NCBI GenBank assembly: GCA_017539565.1
Contig: JAFYCS010000018.1
Location: 19,898 to 83,897, forward strand
Direction of reading: 5' to 3'
DNA length: 64,000 bases
DNA from: Lachnospiraceae bacterium
GTDB taxonomy: Bacteria > Bacillota > Clostridia > Lachnospirales > Lachnospiraceae
Both the position numbers and the translations under genes were made by a program. Below the pieces are notes generated by a model, which worked only from the letters and a program-made list of their open reading frames with translations, was not told the origin of the DNA and searched no databases. Shown piece by piece: positions 26,427-34,824 of this stretch. Position 1 is the first letter of the stretch. Each line of letters starts with the position of its first letter.

Positions 26427-27959
26427 TCAGTTTCTTGCCTTCTCCTGTGCATCCCATAAAGTTCTCAGCTCCGGATCATAGACAACATAACGATCGATCT
26501 TTTCTCCATGTATCTTACCGCTTATGCGGAAATATACATCAGCTTCCGACTGCGGCGTATCTTCATACTTATCCATATCAGTATTCATATATACAACAAA
26601 ATCCGTGTCTCCGTCACTGTGCTTAAAACTCAGCCTTGAGACCGGTGTCCACCTCTTAAACTCACTGCCTACCGTGATCTCCGGCGCATCCGCAAGTGCA
26701 TCTATCGCATTCATTATTTCGGAATAATAAGGACTGTCATCCTTGATCAGCAGTTCATCCGCAGTGATAAAATAGCTTCCCTTCACTTCCGGATCAGGCT
26801 CCCATTCAACTGTTCCGTCATCCTGACTGCCGTCCCGGACTGCATCATATTTTTCCGTATCCTGCCCATCTGCCGGGTAATCTTCCGGAATTTTCATTTC
26901 TATATCATGCCCCGGGTCCTTCTCCAACGCCATATAAACCCCCGGCGTATCTGTAGGTATTGAAGGCGTATCACCAAAAGGCGTTTCTATCACATCAGTG
27001 ACCTCCAGGATATTACTTACACGTCTGTAATGGCGATTATATACTGCAGTCAGATAAGCCGAATTATTACGGCCGTCAAAAAACAGCGGATCATCAACGT
27101 TCCTACCTTCAGCATTACGGGACAGCCTGAGTTCCCCGTCCATGTAATAGTTCATTCCCAGGTTATAAAGCTCTACGTCTGCCGAAGGGCCTTCCCAGCG
27201 GATATAGCCATCATTATCATAAGTGATAGTGTATATCGAAGCCAGGATCTCATCCTCAGTAAGGAGTTCCGCGCCCCCGTTAATATCATACAAAAGCCCT
27301 GAATTGGGATAGCATCTGACTGTATATCCGGCAAGACTGTTTATTACCGGCTTCAACTCCTGATATTCCCCGGCAGTAACCTGGCATATAGTACTGCCTC
27401 CTCTTTTGATCAGCTCATATTCCCATATAGAAGAAGGTCTTCCCTTGCTCGTCGCGTAAGAATGACTATGTTGAAGTTTTAAAAGGTATATCTCCTCATC
27501 TTCACAGACAACCACCGGTTCTGCATCCATATCCTTATTTACCGCATCAAGCAAACGGATGACCTGCAGCAGATTATCTCCCTTAAACCGCCTGCTCTGC
27601 GCCTCAACGCCGCTTAATCTGATTGGCACTACAGTTAAAGAAAAAAGCAGCCCTGCCACTATGTACCCGACGACATATAAAGGCCTTAGCGGTATGTGCC
27701 TGATCTTATGATAAACGACGCCGAAGATCACATATAAAGCAGGCAGTCCCACAAGCACAAGTGCCTGACAAAGCAGCAGAAAATGCAGATACTTCCGTAT
27801 CTCCTGCAGTCCCTCTTCTCCTATCATGACCGCAGGCTTATAATGAAACGGCACACCATAAACAGCTATCATCGCAGTGAACGTCACGATTATCCCGACT
27901 CCGACCAAAGCTGCTAACAGCGGATCATTTTTAGGATCATTCTTATCTATTTTGATCAT
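26427..27959 (-). CDS. Three-TM membrane protein with large outer domain, unknown
   Basis: A 510-residue protein. Three hydrophobic segments lie in the first 115 residues (LAALVGVGIIVTFTAMIAVYG; LLLCQALVLVGLPALYVIFG; YVVGYIVAGLLFSLTVVPI), followed by about 390 mainly hydrophilic residues probably outside the cell. This part has an acidic, Pro-rich zone (about 370-405) and many Tyr. No enzyme motif or known domain was recognised. The start at 27959 has GAGG ten bases upstream and an AAGG directly before the ATG. It appears to be a single-gene unit. Function unknown. Confidence 0.7.
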   Translation of the reverse strand: MIKIDKNDPKNDPLLAALVGVGIIVTFTAMIAVYGVPFHYKPAVMIGEEGLQEIRKYLHFLLLCQALVLVGLPALYVIFGVVYHKIRHIPLRPLYVVGYIVAGLLFSLTVVPIRLSGVEAQSRRFKGDNLLQVIRLLDAVNKDMDAEPVVVCEDEEIYLLKLQHSHSYATSKGRPSSIWEYELIKRGGSTICQVTAGEYQELKPVINSLAGYTVRCYPNSGLLYDINGGAELLTEDEILASIYTITYDNDGYIRWEGPSADVELYNLGMNYYMDGELRLSRNAEGRNVDDPLFFDGRNNSAYLTAVYNRHYRRVSNILEVTDVIETPFGDTPSIPTDTPGVYMALEKDPGHDIEMKIPEDYPADGQDTEKYDAVRDGSQDDGTVEWEPDPEVKGSYFITADELLIKDDSPYYSEIMNAIDALADAPEITVGSEFKRWTPVSRLSFKHSDGDTDFVVYMNTDMDKYEDTPQSEADVYFRISGKIHGEKIDRYVVYDPELRTLWDAQEKARN

Positions 27960-28115
27960 CCTTACATTTCCTCTTTCCGAACGATGTGTTTATCCACGTC
28001 ATCGTTACTGCGGTTATAATATACCACATAGATCAATATCATTACCAGCAACAGCTATTTGCAAAAATGTAAACCGGAATAGAGGACACGGTCCTTTCCT
28101 CATATTCTCATAAAA

Positions 28116-28147
28116 AAGGACCGCAGGGAACACTCCCCGCAGTCCTT
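28116..28147 (-). terminator. Terminator of xylB
   Basis: On the minus strand a 14-bp stem with three mismatched pairs (AAGGACTGCGGGGA/TCCCTGCGGTCCTT) and TTTTTT follow the xylB stop. Confidence 0.85.
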
Positions 28148-28150
28148 GAA

Positions 28151-28168
28151 AGATCCTTCAGTATGACA
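28151..28168 (-). repeat. Degenerate interspersed repeat
   Basis: AGATCCTTCAGTATGACA: the outer ends of the repeat family with its middle deleted, between the xylB stop and its terminator. Confidence 0.45.
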
Positions 28169-28174
28169 GATAAT

Positions 28175-29641
28175 TTACATCATCGGATAAACCGGCTTAA
28201 GTGTAGGATACAGCTTCTTGAACACTTCGTATCTTTCCTGATACTTAGCTACCAGTTCGGGCTCGGGCTCAACAGTTCCGGTAACCTTAACTATAGCCTT
28301 AGCTGCATCTTCAACTGATGCGAATGCACCGCAGCCTACTGCTGCCAGCATAGCGCCGCCAAGCGCAGGGCCTTCCTCACTCTCGATGGTATCAACTGCA
28401 AGGCCGGTAACGTTAGCCATGATCTTTCTCCACAGAGGGCTCTTTGCACCGCCGCCGCAGATCTTGGTACGCTTGATATCGATGCCGGAAGCCTTAGCCA
28501 CTTCAAGTGAATCCTTAAGACCGAATGCAACGCCTTCGAATACGGCCTGTACCATATCCTCACGTGTGGTATCCATACGCATGCCAAGGAATGCGCCCTT
28601 AGCTTCGGGATCGTTGTGAGGTGAACGCTCGCCCATCAGATAAGGCAGGAAAAATACATGATTCTCGCCAAGCTTTGTGATGCCTGCCTGAGCGCCTGCA
28701 AAATCCTTATCCTTAAGGATATCGCTCATCCACCACTGGTTGCAGCTTGCTGCTGACAGCATGCAGCCCATCAGATGCCACTTTCCGTTTGCATGTGCAA
28801 AGGAATGAAGAGCGTTATGATCATCTACGGAATACTTATTTGAAGAGATAAATACGGTACCGCTGGTTCCCAGTGAGATGTTGCAGTCGCCATCGCCTAC
28901 GGTTCCGGTTCCGATAGCTGCTGCAGCATTGTCGCCTGCACCTGCGATAACCTTAACATCAGCAGATACGCCAAGCTTCTCTGCCAGATCTGCCTTAAGG
29001 TTTCCGATCACTTCATAGCTCTCAAAGATCTTTGCCAGCCACTCAGGCTTAACTGCACAGATCTCACACATCTTATCGGACCACTTTCTGTTAGCAACAT
29101 CAAAAAGGAGCATACCTGAAGCATCGGATACATCGGTAGCATGAACGCCGCTCAGACGATATGCCAGGTAGTCCTTAGGCAGCATTATCTTTGCGATCTT
29201 TGCAAAATTCTCAGGCTCGTTCTCTTTGATCCACAGAACCTTGGGAGCGGTAAAACCGGCAAATGCGATGTTTCCTGTCTCTTTGGAAAGCACATCCTTG
29301 CCGATAGTATTGTTGAGGTAATCGCACTCTTTCATAGTACGTCCGTCATTCCAGAGTATTGCCGGGCGGATAACATTATCTGCAGCATCCAGAGCTACCA
29401 GACCGTGCATCTGTCCGCCGAAGCTTATGCCCTTAAGCTGATCCTTGTAGCCCTCAGTCAGCTCATCAAGGCCTGCAAAAGACTGCTCAAACCAGTCTTC
29501 GGGATTCTGCTCACTCCAGCCGGGCTTGGGGAAGCTGATGAGGTACTCTTTGGATACGGTCCTTATTATCTTACCGTCCTCTCCCATCAGAAGGAGCTTT
29601 ACTGCTGAAGTTCCAAGATCGATTCCTGCATAAACACTCAT
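28175..29641 (-). CDS. xylB: Xylulokinase
   Basis: A cytosolic FGGY-family kinase phosphorylating D-xylulose, the entry of xylose into the pentose phosphate pathway. It has 488 residues. The N-terminal phosphate loop is GIDLGTSAVKLLLM, followed by KPGWSEQNPEDW and FGGQMHGLVALD (XylB-typical MHG). The catalytic Asp is in GAGDNAAAAIG (about 233). The C-terminal signature is GGGAKSPLWRKIMANVTG with EEGPALGGAMLAAVG. GGAGG lies 8 nt before the ATG. No isomerase gene is adjacent; the sugar ABC operon further upstream may supply substrate. Confidence 0.96.
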   Translation of the reverse strand: MSVYAGIDLGTSAVKLLLMGEDGKIIRTVSKEYLISFPKPGWSEQNPEDWFEQSFAGLDELTEGYKDQLKGISFGGQMHGLVALDAADNVIRPAILWNDGRTMKECDYLNNTIGKDVLSKETGNIAFAGFTAPKVLWIKENEPENFAKIAKIMLPKDYLAYRLSGVHATDVSDASGMLLFDVANRKWSDKMCEICAVKPEWLAKIFESYEVIGNLKADLAEKLGVSADVKVIAGAGDNAAAAIGTGTVGDGDCNISLGTSGTVFISSNKYSVDDHNALHSFAHANGKWHLMGCMLSAASCNQWWMSDILKDKDFAGAQAGITKLGENHVFFLPYLMGERSPHNDPEAKGAFLGMRMDTTREDMVQAVFEGVAFGLKDSLEVAKASGIDIKRTKICGGGAKSPLWRKIMANVTGLAVDTIESEEGPALGGAMLAAVGCGAFASVEDAAKAIVKVTGTVEPEPELVAKYQERYEVFKKLYPTLKPVYPMM

Positions 29642-29678
29642 TTATATAACCTCCGTTTTTTTATTTTCATTTTTAATA

Positions 29679-29711
29679 AGATCCTTCGTCGCTGCGCTCC
29701 TCAGGATGACA
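29679..29711 (-). repeat. Interspersed TGTCATCCTGAG...GAAGGATCT repeat, full copy
   Basis: On the minus strand it reads TGTCATCCTGAGGAGCGC, AGCGAC, GAAGGATCT. The best copy in this window, located in the upstream region of xylB. Confidence 0.65.
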
Positions 29712-29816
29712 TGGAGCAGCCTGCGCTTAGGATAAAAACCACAACAAAAATATTTTACTGAATTACACCCGTTCGGGCAAGGGGTAAAAATCATCATATT
29801 TACCCGAAAAAACTGT

Positions 29817-30635
29817 CTATTCGTTCAGTTTCCTGTAATAGGCAAACATGTACTGCTGATATATACCGTTGTACGGCGCATAATCATCCATTGGATACCC
29901 TGAAGGATATTCGTTTTCAAGTATACGCTTAACCCAGACATCTACAGGAAACGCGTTGATGAAATGCAGGCCAAAGAGCATAACACAGCTGGCCACCTTC
30001 TTTCCCACACCGTGAAGGGAAATAAGCCTGTCAAAGGCCTCTTCTTCACTGCATTCGGTAAGAGCCTTTATATCCAGACTGCTGTCACATACCGCGGCCG
30101 CCGTCCTTTTAATATATTCATCCCTGTATCCCAGCCGGCATCCTGCCAGGTCTTCGTCTGACATCGCCCTCACTGCCTCCGGCCCGGGAAAGCTGTAATA
30201 AGCTCTTCCCAGGGGATCCTTACGCTTCTTTCCGGCCTTCTCACATAAAAGCTCTATGGATCTTTTGATAGCAGGGATATTGCGGTTCTGGGAGATTATA
30301 AAGCTTATAAGCGCCTCCCAGGGGTCCTGTTTAAGTATCCTTATCCCCTGCTGGTCAGCAGCTGCCGCATACAGAAAGGGATCTTTCTTTTTGCTTATCC
30401 TGCCCCTTATGCTGCGGTAATCGGTGTCTGCATCAAGATAATCCTTCCAGATGCGCTGATATCCGCCTTCATCGCACGAAAGCTCATATGTATCATCTGT
30501 AAGCTTCCTTATGATGAGGCAGCTGTCCTTATGAGGCACGCGAAAACTTCCGTCCTCAAGCTCTTCCCAGCGGAAACACTGCCCACTGTCCGCTATCTTT
30601 TTCAAGTTAAGATCGTCATTAAACTCTAATATCAT
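29817..30635 (-). CDS. ogg: 8-oxoguanine DNA glycosylase/AP lyase (OGG1-like)
   Basis: A base-excision repair enzyme. The N-terminal OGG domain (ADSGQCFRWEELEDGSFRV, FNDDLNL) is followed by the HhH-GPD fold. The hairpin and catalytic pair are visible: LHGVGKKVASCVMLF with Lys213 and FPVDVWV with Asp232, 19 residues apart as in OGG1. Upstream, WEALISFIISQNRNIPAIKR is the typical family helix. Length 272. Only two bases separate its ATG from the deoC stop, so the genes are cotranscribed. Confidence 0.93.
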   Translation of the reverse strand: MILEFNDDLNLKKIADSGQCFRWEELEDGSFRVPHKDSCLIIRKLTDDTYELSCDEGGYQRIWKDYLDADTDYRSIRGRISKKKDPFLYAAAADQQGIRILKQDPWEALISFIISQNRNIPAIKRSIELLCEKAGKKRKDPLGRAYYSFPGPEAVRAMSDEDLAGCRLGYRDEYIKRTAAAVCDSSLDIKALTECSEEEAFDRLISLHGVGKKVASCVMLFGLHFINAFPVDVWVKRILENEYPSGYPMDDYAPYNGIYQQYMFAYYRKLNE

Positions 30636-30637
30636 GA

Positions 30638-31291
30638 TTATCTGCTAAACTTCACTATCTTCACTATCCTGCTGGTACCCAGGCGGGATGCCCCCAGCTC
30701 CATAAACTTCTCCGCATCCTCCAGTGATGAGATACCGCCGGCAGCCTTTATCTTAACATCCTTACCCACGTGTTCCGCCATAAGCGCCACATCATCAAAG
30801 GTAGCTCCTGCAGTGGAGAAGCCCGTCGATGTCTTTATATAATCCGCTCCGGAACGCGTCACTATATCGCACATCCTTATCTTCTCCTCCGTACTCAGAA
30901 GACAGGTTTCGATAATGACCTTAAGCACATGTTCCCCACAGGCAGCCTTTATCTGCTTTATCTCCGACAAAACATACTCATCATCACCGGCTTTGAGTCT
31001 TCCGACATTGATGACCATATCTATCTCATCGGCACCATTCTCTATAGCTTCCTTTGTTTCAAATACTTTGGCTCCCATCGTCATATTTCCGTTGGGGAAC
31101 CCGATCACGGTACAGATCTTAAGCTCCGGCCCCGCATACTCATGTGCTTCCTTTACATAGCAGGGAGGTATGCACACCGATGCCGTCTTATATTTCAGCG
31201 CATCATCACAGAGTGCCTTTATCTCGTCCATAGTAGCCGTCTGCAGCAGTAAGGTATGATCACAGGCAGCAAGTATCTTCTGAATATCCAT
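30638..31291 (-). CDS. deoC: Deoxyribose-phosphate aldolase
   Basis: A class I aldolase splitting deoxyribose-5-phosphate to glyceraldehyde-3-phosphate and acetaldehyde in deoxynucleoside breakdown. The 217-residue TIM barrel has [35 protein letters not shown], the catalytic-region Lys in VLKVIIET, and the Schiff-base Lys in [15 protein letters not shown] near the C-terminus is the phosphate-binding region. GGAAGGAG precedes the ATG. It is first in an operon with ogg. Confidence 0.96.
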   Translation of the reverse strand: MDIQKILAACDHTLLLQTATMDEIKALCDDALKYKTASVCIPPCYVKEAHEYAGPELKICTVIGFPNGNMTMGAKVFETKEAIENGADEIDMVINVGRLKAGDDEYVLSEIKQIKAACGEHVLKVIIETCLLSTEEKIRMCDIVTRSGADYIKTSTGFSTAGATFDDVALMAEHVGKDVKIKAAGGISSLEDAEKFMELGASRLGTSRIVKIVKFSR

Positions 31292-31375
31292 ATATTATTC
31301 TCCTTCCGTATATATCCTTTTCGTCACCCATTTATACTATCACATACCGCACGCATTATAAAGCTTTTACCCATG

Positions 31376-31403
31376 AAAAAAGCGGCCCCCTCATCAGCCG
31401 CTT
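31376..31403 (-). terminator. Terminator of the sugar ABC operon
   Basis: On the minus strand: AAGCGGC, 10-nt loop, GCCGCTT followed by more T residues, 49 nt after the last permease stop. Confidence 0.85.
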
Positions 31404-31451
31404 TCTTCCGCCGTGATAAACACGGCAAATATATTCTGACTCCCCCCTGGA

Positions 31452-32324
31452 TCAGCCCTTTACTGCACCTGCGGTAAGACCTTCTACTATCTGGTTAGCG
31501 AAGATACAGTATACAATGATCGTAGGAATGACAGCGATAACTATACCTGCAAACATCTGCGTATAGTTCGTGCTGTGAGGTCCGACGAATTTCGTAAGTG
31601 AAACCGGCAGAGTCTTTTTCATGTCGTCTGAAATGAACACCATTGCGAAGAGCAGCTCATTCCAGTTATTAACGAATGACATAAGACCTGTAACCATGAA
31701 ACCGGTCTTTGCCATGGGAAGACCAACCGTCACGAACAGTCTGGGAACGGAACAGCCGTCGATGACAGCAGCTTCGAAGAGCTCATTAGGTATGCTCTCG
31801 AAGAATCCGGCCATGATATATATCGTGATAGGCAGTGAAAATGCCGTGTACGGAATGATCAGACCTATCAGTGAATCCGTCAGATGCCAGGATGCGAACT
31901 GCGTATACAATGAGAAAAGCACGCAGTGGATAGGTATCATCATACCGATCATGAAGTAGGTAAGCACCAGCTTGGAAAACTTCCAGCGAAGCTTTGCGAT
32001 GGAAAATGCAGCCATCGAACCTACTATCAGTGAAATGATCAGGGTAACCGTAGATACTATGAATGAGTTCAGGGTAGCCCTTCCCAGACGTCCCTTGGTC
32101 CATGCAAAGATGAAGTTATCTGCCAAAGACGAAAAATCACTAGGCAGCGCCCAGGGACTGCTCTTAAAATCTGCATTGGGCTTCATTGCGGACATGATTA
32201 TCCACAGAAGCGGCAGGATATAAACGAGAACCAGGAAGCACAGTATCGCATAGATCACGATCCTGACGATCTTGGTCGTTTTTTTGTTTTTTTCTGTTAA
32301 ACTGTTATCAACATCAATCTGCAT
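31452..32324 (-). CDS. CUT1 sugar ABC transporter permease, MalG type
   Basis: A 290-residue membrane subunit with six predicted segments. The EAA loop that docks the ATPase is ELFEAAVIDGCSVPRLFVTVGLPMAKTG (about 190-217). N-terminal PLLWIIMSAMK and C-terminal AGIVIAVIPTIIVYCIFANQIVEGLTAGAVKG are typical of MalG-like proteins. GGGAGG precedes the ATG. It is the last gene of the operon (binding protein, permease, permease), 14 nt after the MalF-type gene. No ATPase gene is present, so an ATPase encoded elsewhere (MsmX-like) is inferred. Confidence 0.95.
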   Translation of the reverse strand: MQIDVDNSLTEKNKKTTKIVRIVIYAILCFLVLVYILPLLWIIMSAMKPNADFKSSPWALPSDFSSLADNFIFAWTKGRLGRATLNSFIVSTVTLIISLIVGSMAAFSIAKLRWKFSKLVLTYFMIGMMIPIHCVLFSLYTQFASWHLTDSLIGLIIPYTAFSLPITIYIMAGFFESIPNELFEAAVIDGCSVPRLFVTVGLPMAKTGFMVTGLMSFVNNWNELLFAMVFISDDMKKTLPVSLTKFVGPHSTNYTQMFAGIVIAVIPTIIVYCIFANQIVEGLTAGAVKG

Positions 32325-32338
32325 TTCTCGATCCTCCC

Positions 32339-33247
32339 TTAGATATCACTTTCTGTCTTGACGAACTTATTGATCAGGAATGTCACGAGCAAGCACATGA
32401 TCAGAAGTACAACACCGATAGCACATGCATATCCGTACTTACTGTATCTGAGACCCTGATCGTAAAGTACGGTTGCGAGCACGTGTGCCTTACCGCCCTT
32501 TCCTCTCATTGCCTCGGGGATCATACTGAATATAAGATCGAAAAACTTCAATGAACCGATAGCATTCAGACTCATTGCCGTAGCGACCATGGGTTTGATC
32601 AGCGGCAGCGTTATCTTGAAGAACGCCTGGGTCTTGGTGCAGCCGTCAATAGCCGCAGCTTCATAAATATCACTGCTGATACCGGAAATCTGTGCCATAT
32701 ACAACATCATTGACTGTCCTACATACTGCCACAAAGCCACGAACGAGATGACGATAATAGGCAGGATGATAAATCCGCTGGTATCAGCCAGCCACAGAAC
32801 ACCTTTATCGGCTTTCTCTATCAGGCCCAGAGATTCGGCTATCTTATTGATACCGTACTTGGGACTGAAAATGAAATACCACATAAGACCTAATGCTGCG
32901 GAACTGAGTACGCAGGGCAGATAGTAAACATTCTTAAAGAAGTCACGGCCTTTCTTGATATTTGTCAGCAGTGCTGCAAGTACCAGACCGAAAAGCAGCT
33001 GAGTCACACAGGAGAATATCATGAAGAACAGTGAGTTCTTAAACGCCGTCTTCATATCATCATCTGCAGTGAACATCGTTATATAGTTCTTTAACCCGAC
33101 AAATTCGGGAGTGAGTCCTATCTTATAATCACACAGTGAATAATATATTGCTGTAATGATCGGCACGATCAAAACGGCCGTAAATAAAATAAAGGCCGGA
33201 GCCAAAAACAATATGATATTGCTTTTTTTCCTTAAAAGCTTATCCAT
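32339..33247 (-). CDS. CUT1 sugar ABC transporter permease, MalF type
   Basis: A 302-residue membrane subunit with six predicted segments. The EAA loop reads DIYEAAAIDGCTKTQAFFKI then TLPLIKP (about 193-218). N-terminal FLAPAFILFTAVLIVPIITAI is typical. AAGGGGG lies 4 nt before the ATG. It is separated from the binding-protein gene by 77 nt containing a strong hairpin (33267-33296). Confidence 0.95.
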   Translation of the reverse strand: MDKLLRKKSNIILFLAPAFILFTAVLIVPIITAIYYSLCDYKIGLTPEFVGLKNYITMFTADDDMKTAFKNSLFFMIFSCVTQLLFGLVLAALLTNIKKGRDFFKNVYYLPCVLSSAALGLMWYFIFSPKYGINKIAESLGLIEKADKGVLWLADTSGFIILPIIVISFVALWQYVGQSMMLYMAQISGISSDIYEAAAIDGCTKTQAFFKITLPLIKPMVATAMSLNAIGSLKFFDLIFSMIPEAMRGKGGKAHVLATVLYDQGLRYSKYGYACAIGVVLLIMCLLVTFLINKFVKTESDI

Positions 33248-33266
33248 AATTCCCCCTTATCAGAGA

Positions 33267-33296
33267 TGTCAGCACCCGTATACGCGGGTGCTGACA
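33267..33296 (-). other. Intercistronic hairpin after the binding-protein gene
   Basis: TGTCAGCACCCG and CGGGTGCTGACA form a perfect 12-bp stem with a 6-nt loop between the binding-protein and permease genes. No T-run follows. In similar operons such stems protect the upstream mRNA and raise binding-protein level; that role is inferred. Confidence 0.7.
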
Positions 33297-33324
33297 CAAG
33301 ATAACTGTTATTACTTTTTAAAAC

Positions 33325-34671
33325 TTACCAAACGTTCTGCTCATAGTACTCCTGGATAGGCTTAAGTGCCTCTGCAGGATCGGTACCCTTGAAGATCTCT
33401 ACGAAGCAGCTATCGAAGGTAGCACCTGCCTCTGTATCAGCCAGAGACTCGTTGTAGAAACCGAAGGTAGCATTTGCATTCTTGAATACGTCCATAACGT
33501 ATGACAGCTCGGGGGGAGCATTGTTCTCGTCATACTGAACCTTGGTTACAGGGATCTTACCACCTTTTTCAGCGGTGTACTTCTGAGCGGTATCGTCTAC
33601 GAAGTACTTGATAAGCTGAATAGCTGCATCCTTGTGCTGGCTGCTTGAGCTCATAGCCAGTGAGTCGGATTTAGCGATTACACGGTTAGGATCTGCTGAA
33701 GAACCGTCAACTGCAGGGAAAGCGAATACGCCAACCTTGTCAGCGAAACCTTCTGCACAGTTACCATTGATCTGGCCGATAGCCCATGAACCCTGGATCA
33801 GGATTGCAGCTTCGCCATCATAGAATGCTGCGGTAGCGATATCGTTGTCATCAGAAACAGCGGTAGGCTGGAAGTACTGTGACAGCTCCTGGATCTGCTT
33901 GCCGGCGTTGATAACCTTAGCATCCATCCAGTCGGTCTTGTGATCCTTAACATCCTGAAGGTTCAGGCCGTTACGATCGCAAAGATAACCGGCTACCATT
34001 GACAGACACCATGCAGTACCTGCGGAAATGGTTATAGGGGTGTAGCCTGCAGCCTGAAGCTTCTGGCAAGCATCAAGCAGCTCGCTGTAAGTTGTAGGAA
34101 CCTTTGCGCCTGCATCAGCAAACATCTCGGTATTGTAGAATACACAAGCTGCTGCGATGTTCAGAGGAACAGCATAGATACCTGCGCCGTCCTTAGCTTC
34201 TGCACCATAGGTGCCGCCTGCGAATACAGCGTCAGATGTGAAGGTCTGCTTCCATCCGTCAGCATTCAGATAATCATCAAGCTTAGCTGCGGTACCGGGA
34301 AGAACATAGTCGTTCAGGTTAGGACCGGGAGATACGATGAATACATCGGGAGTGTTGCCTGCAGCAACCTCTGCATTCAGCTTGGTGTAGTACTCTTCAA
34401 GGTTGGTAGATACAACCCTGCAGTGATACTTTCCTTCGAAATCCTTGTTGAAACGGTCAACAGAATCCTTGTAGCCCTGAGTGATGAGGTCTGATGAAGC
34501 CTCAAGATCATCCCATACCATGAAGGTGATCTCTTCTACACCGTCGGATGAACCGCCACCGGTGCCTGAGCCGCTTCCGGTAGAAGCTGCGCCGCCGCCA
34601 TTACAGCCGGCAAGCATGCTGATTGACATAACAGCTGTCAATGCAAGTGATAAAAGCTTTTTCTTTTTCAT
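33325..34671 (-). CDS. Sugar-binding lipoprotein of the ABC transporter
   Basis: A 448-residue extracellular solute-binding protein (family 1). Lipobox LAGC gives Cys23, followed by a Gly/Ser linker (about 24-42) and the bilobal domain (EEITFMVWDDLEASSDLI, AEVAAGNTPDVFIVSPGPN, AILIQGSWAIGQI). AAGGAGGG precedes the ATG. An extended -10 sequence (TGCTATAGT on the minus strand, about 34733-34741) lies upstream. The sugar is unknown; deoC and xylB nearby favour pentoses or oligosaccharides but do not prove it. Confidence 0.93.
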   Translation of the reverse strand: MKKKKLLSLALTAVMSISMLAGCNGGGAASTGSGSGTGGGSSDGVEEITFMVWDDLEASSDLITQGYKDSVDRFNKDFEGKYHCRVVSTNLEEYYTKLNAEVAAGNTPDVFIVSPGPNLNDYVLPGTAAKLDDYLNADGWKQTFTSDAVFAGGTYGAEAKDGAGIYAVPLNIAAACVFYNTEMFADAGAKVPTTYSELLDACQKLQAAGYTPITISAGTAWCLSMVAGYLCDRNGLNLQDVKDHKTDWMDAKVINAGKQIQELSQYFQPTAVSDDNDIATAAFYDGEAAILIQGSWAIGQINGNCAEGFADKVGVFAFPAVDGSSADPNRVIAKSDSLAMSSSSQHKDAAIQLIKYFVDDTAQKYTAEKGGKIPVTKVQYDENNAPPELSYVMDVFKNANATFGFYNESLADTEAGATFDSCFVEIFKGTDPAEALKPIQEYYEQNVW

Positions 34672-34824
34672 TTTTTCCCTCCTTGATAAAATTGAAAAAT
34701 TGTTTTGGCATAAGGGTAACTCACCACTTATGACTATAGCACTATTTTAATCAATGGGGGAATAATAAAACACCGAAAAACTATAATTGAATACCCGAGA
34801 AATTTGTAATAAGCAAAGCGAAAA

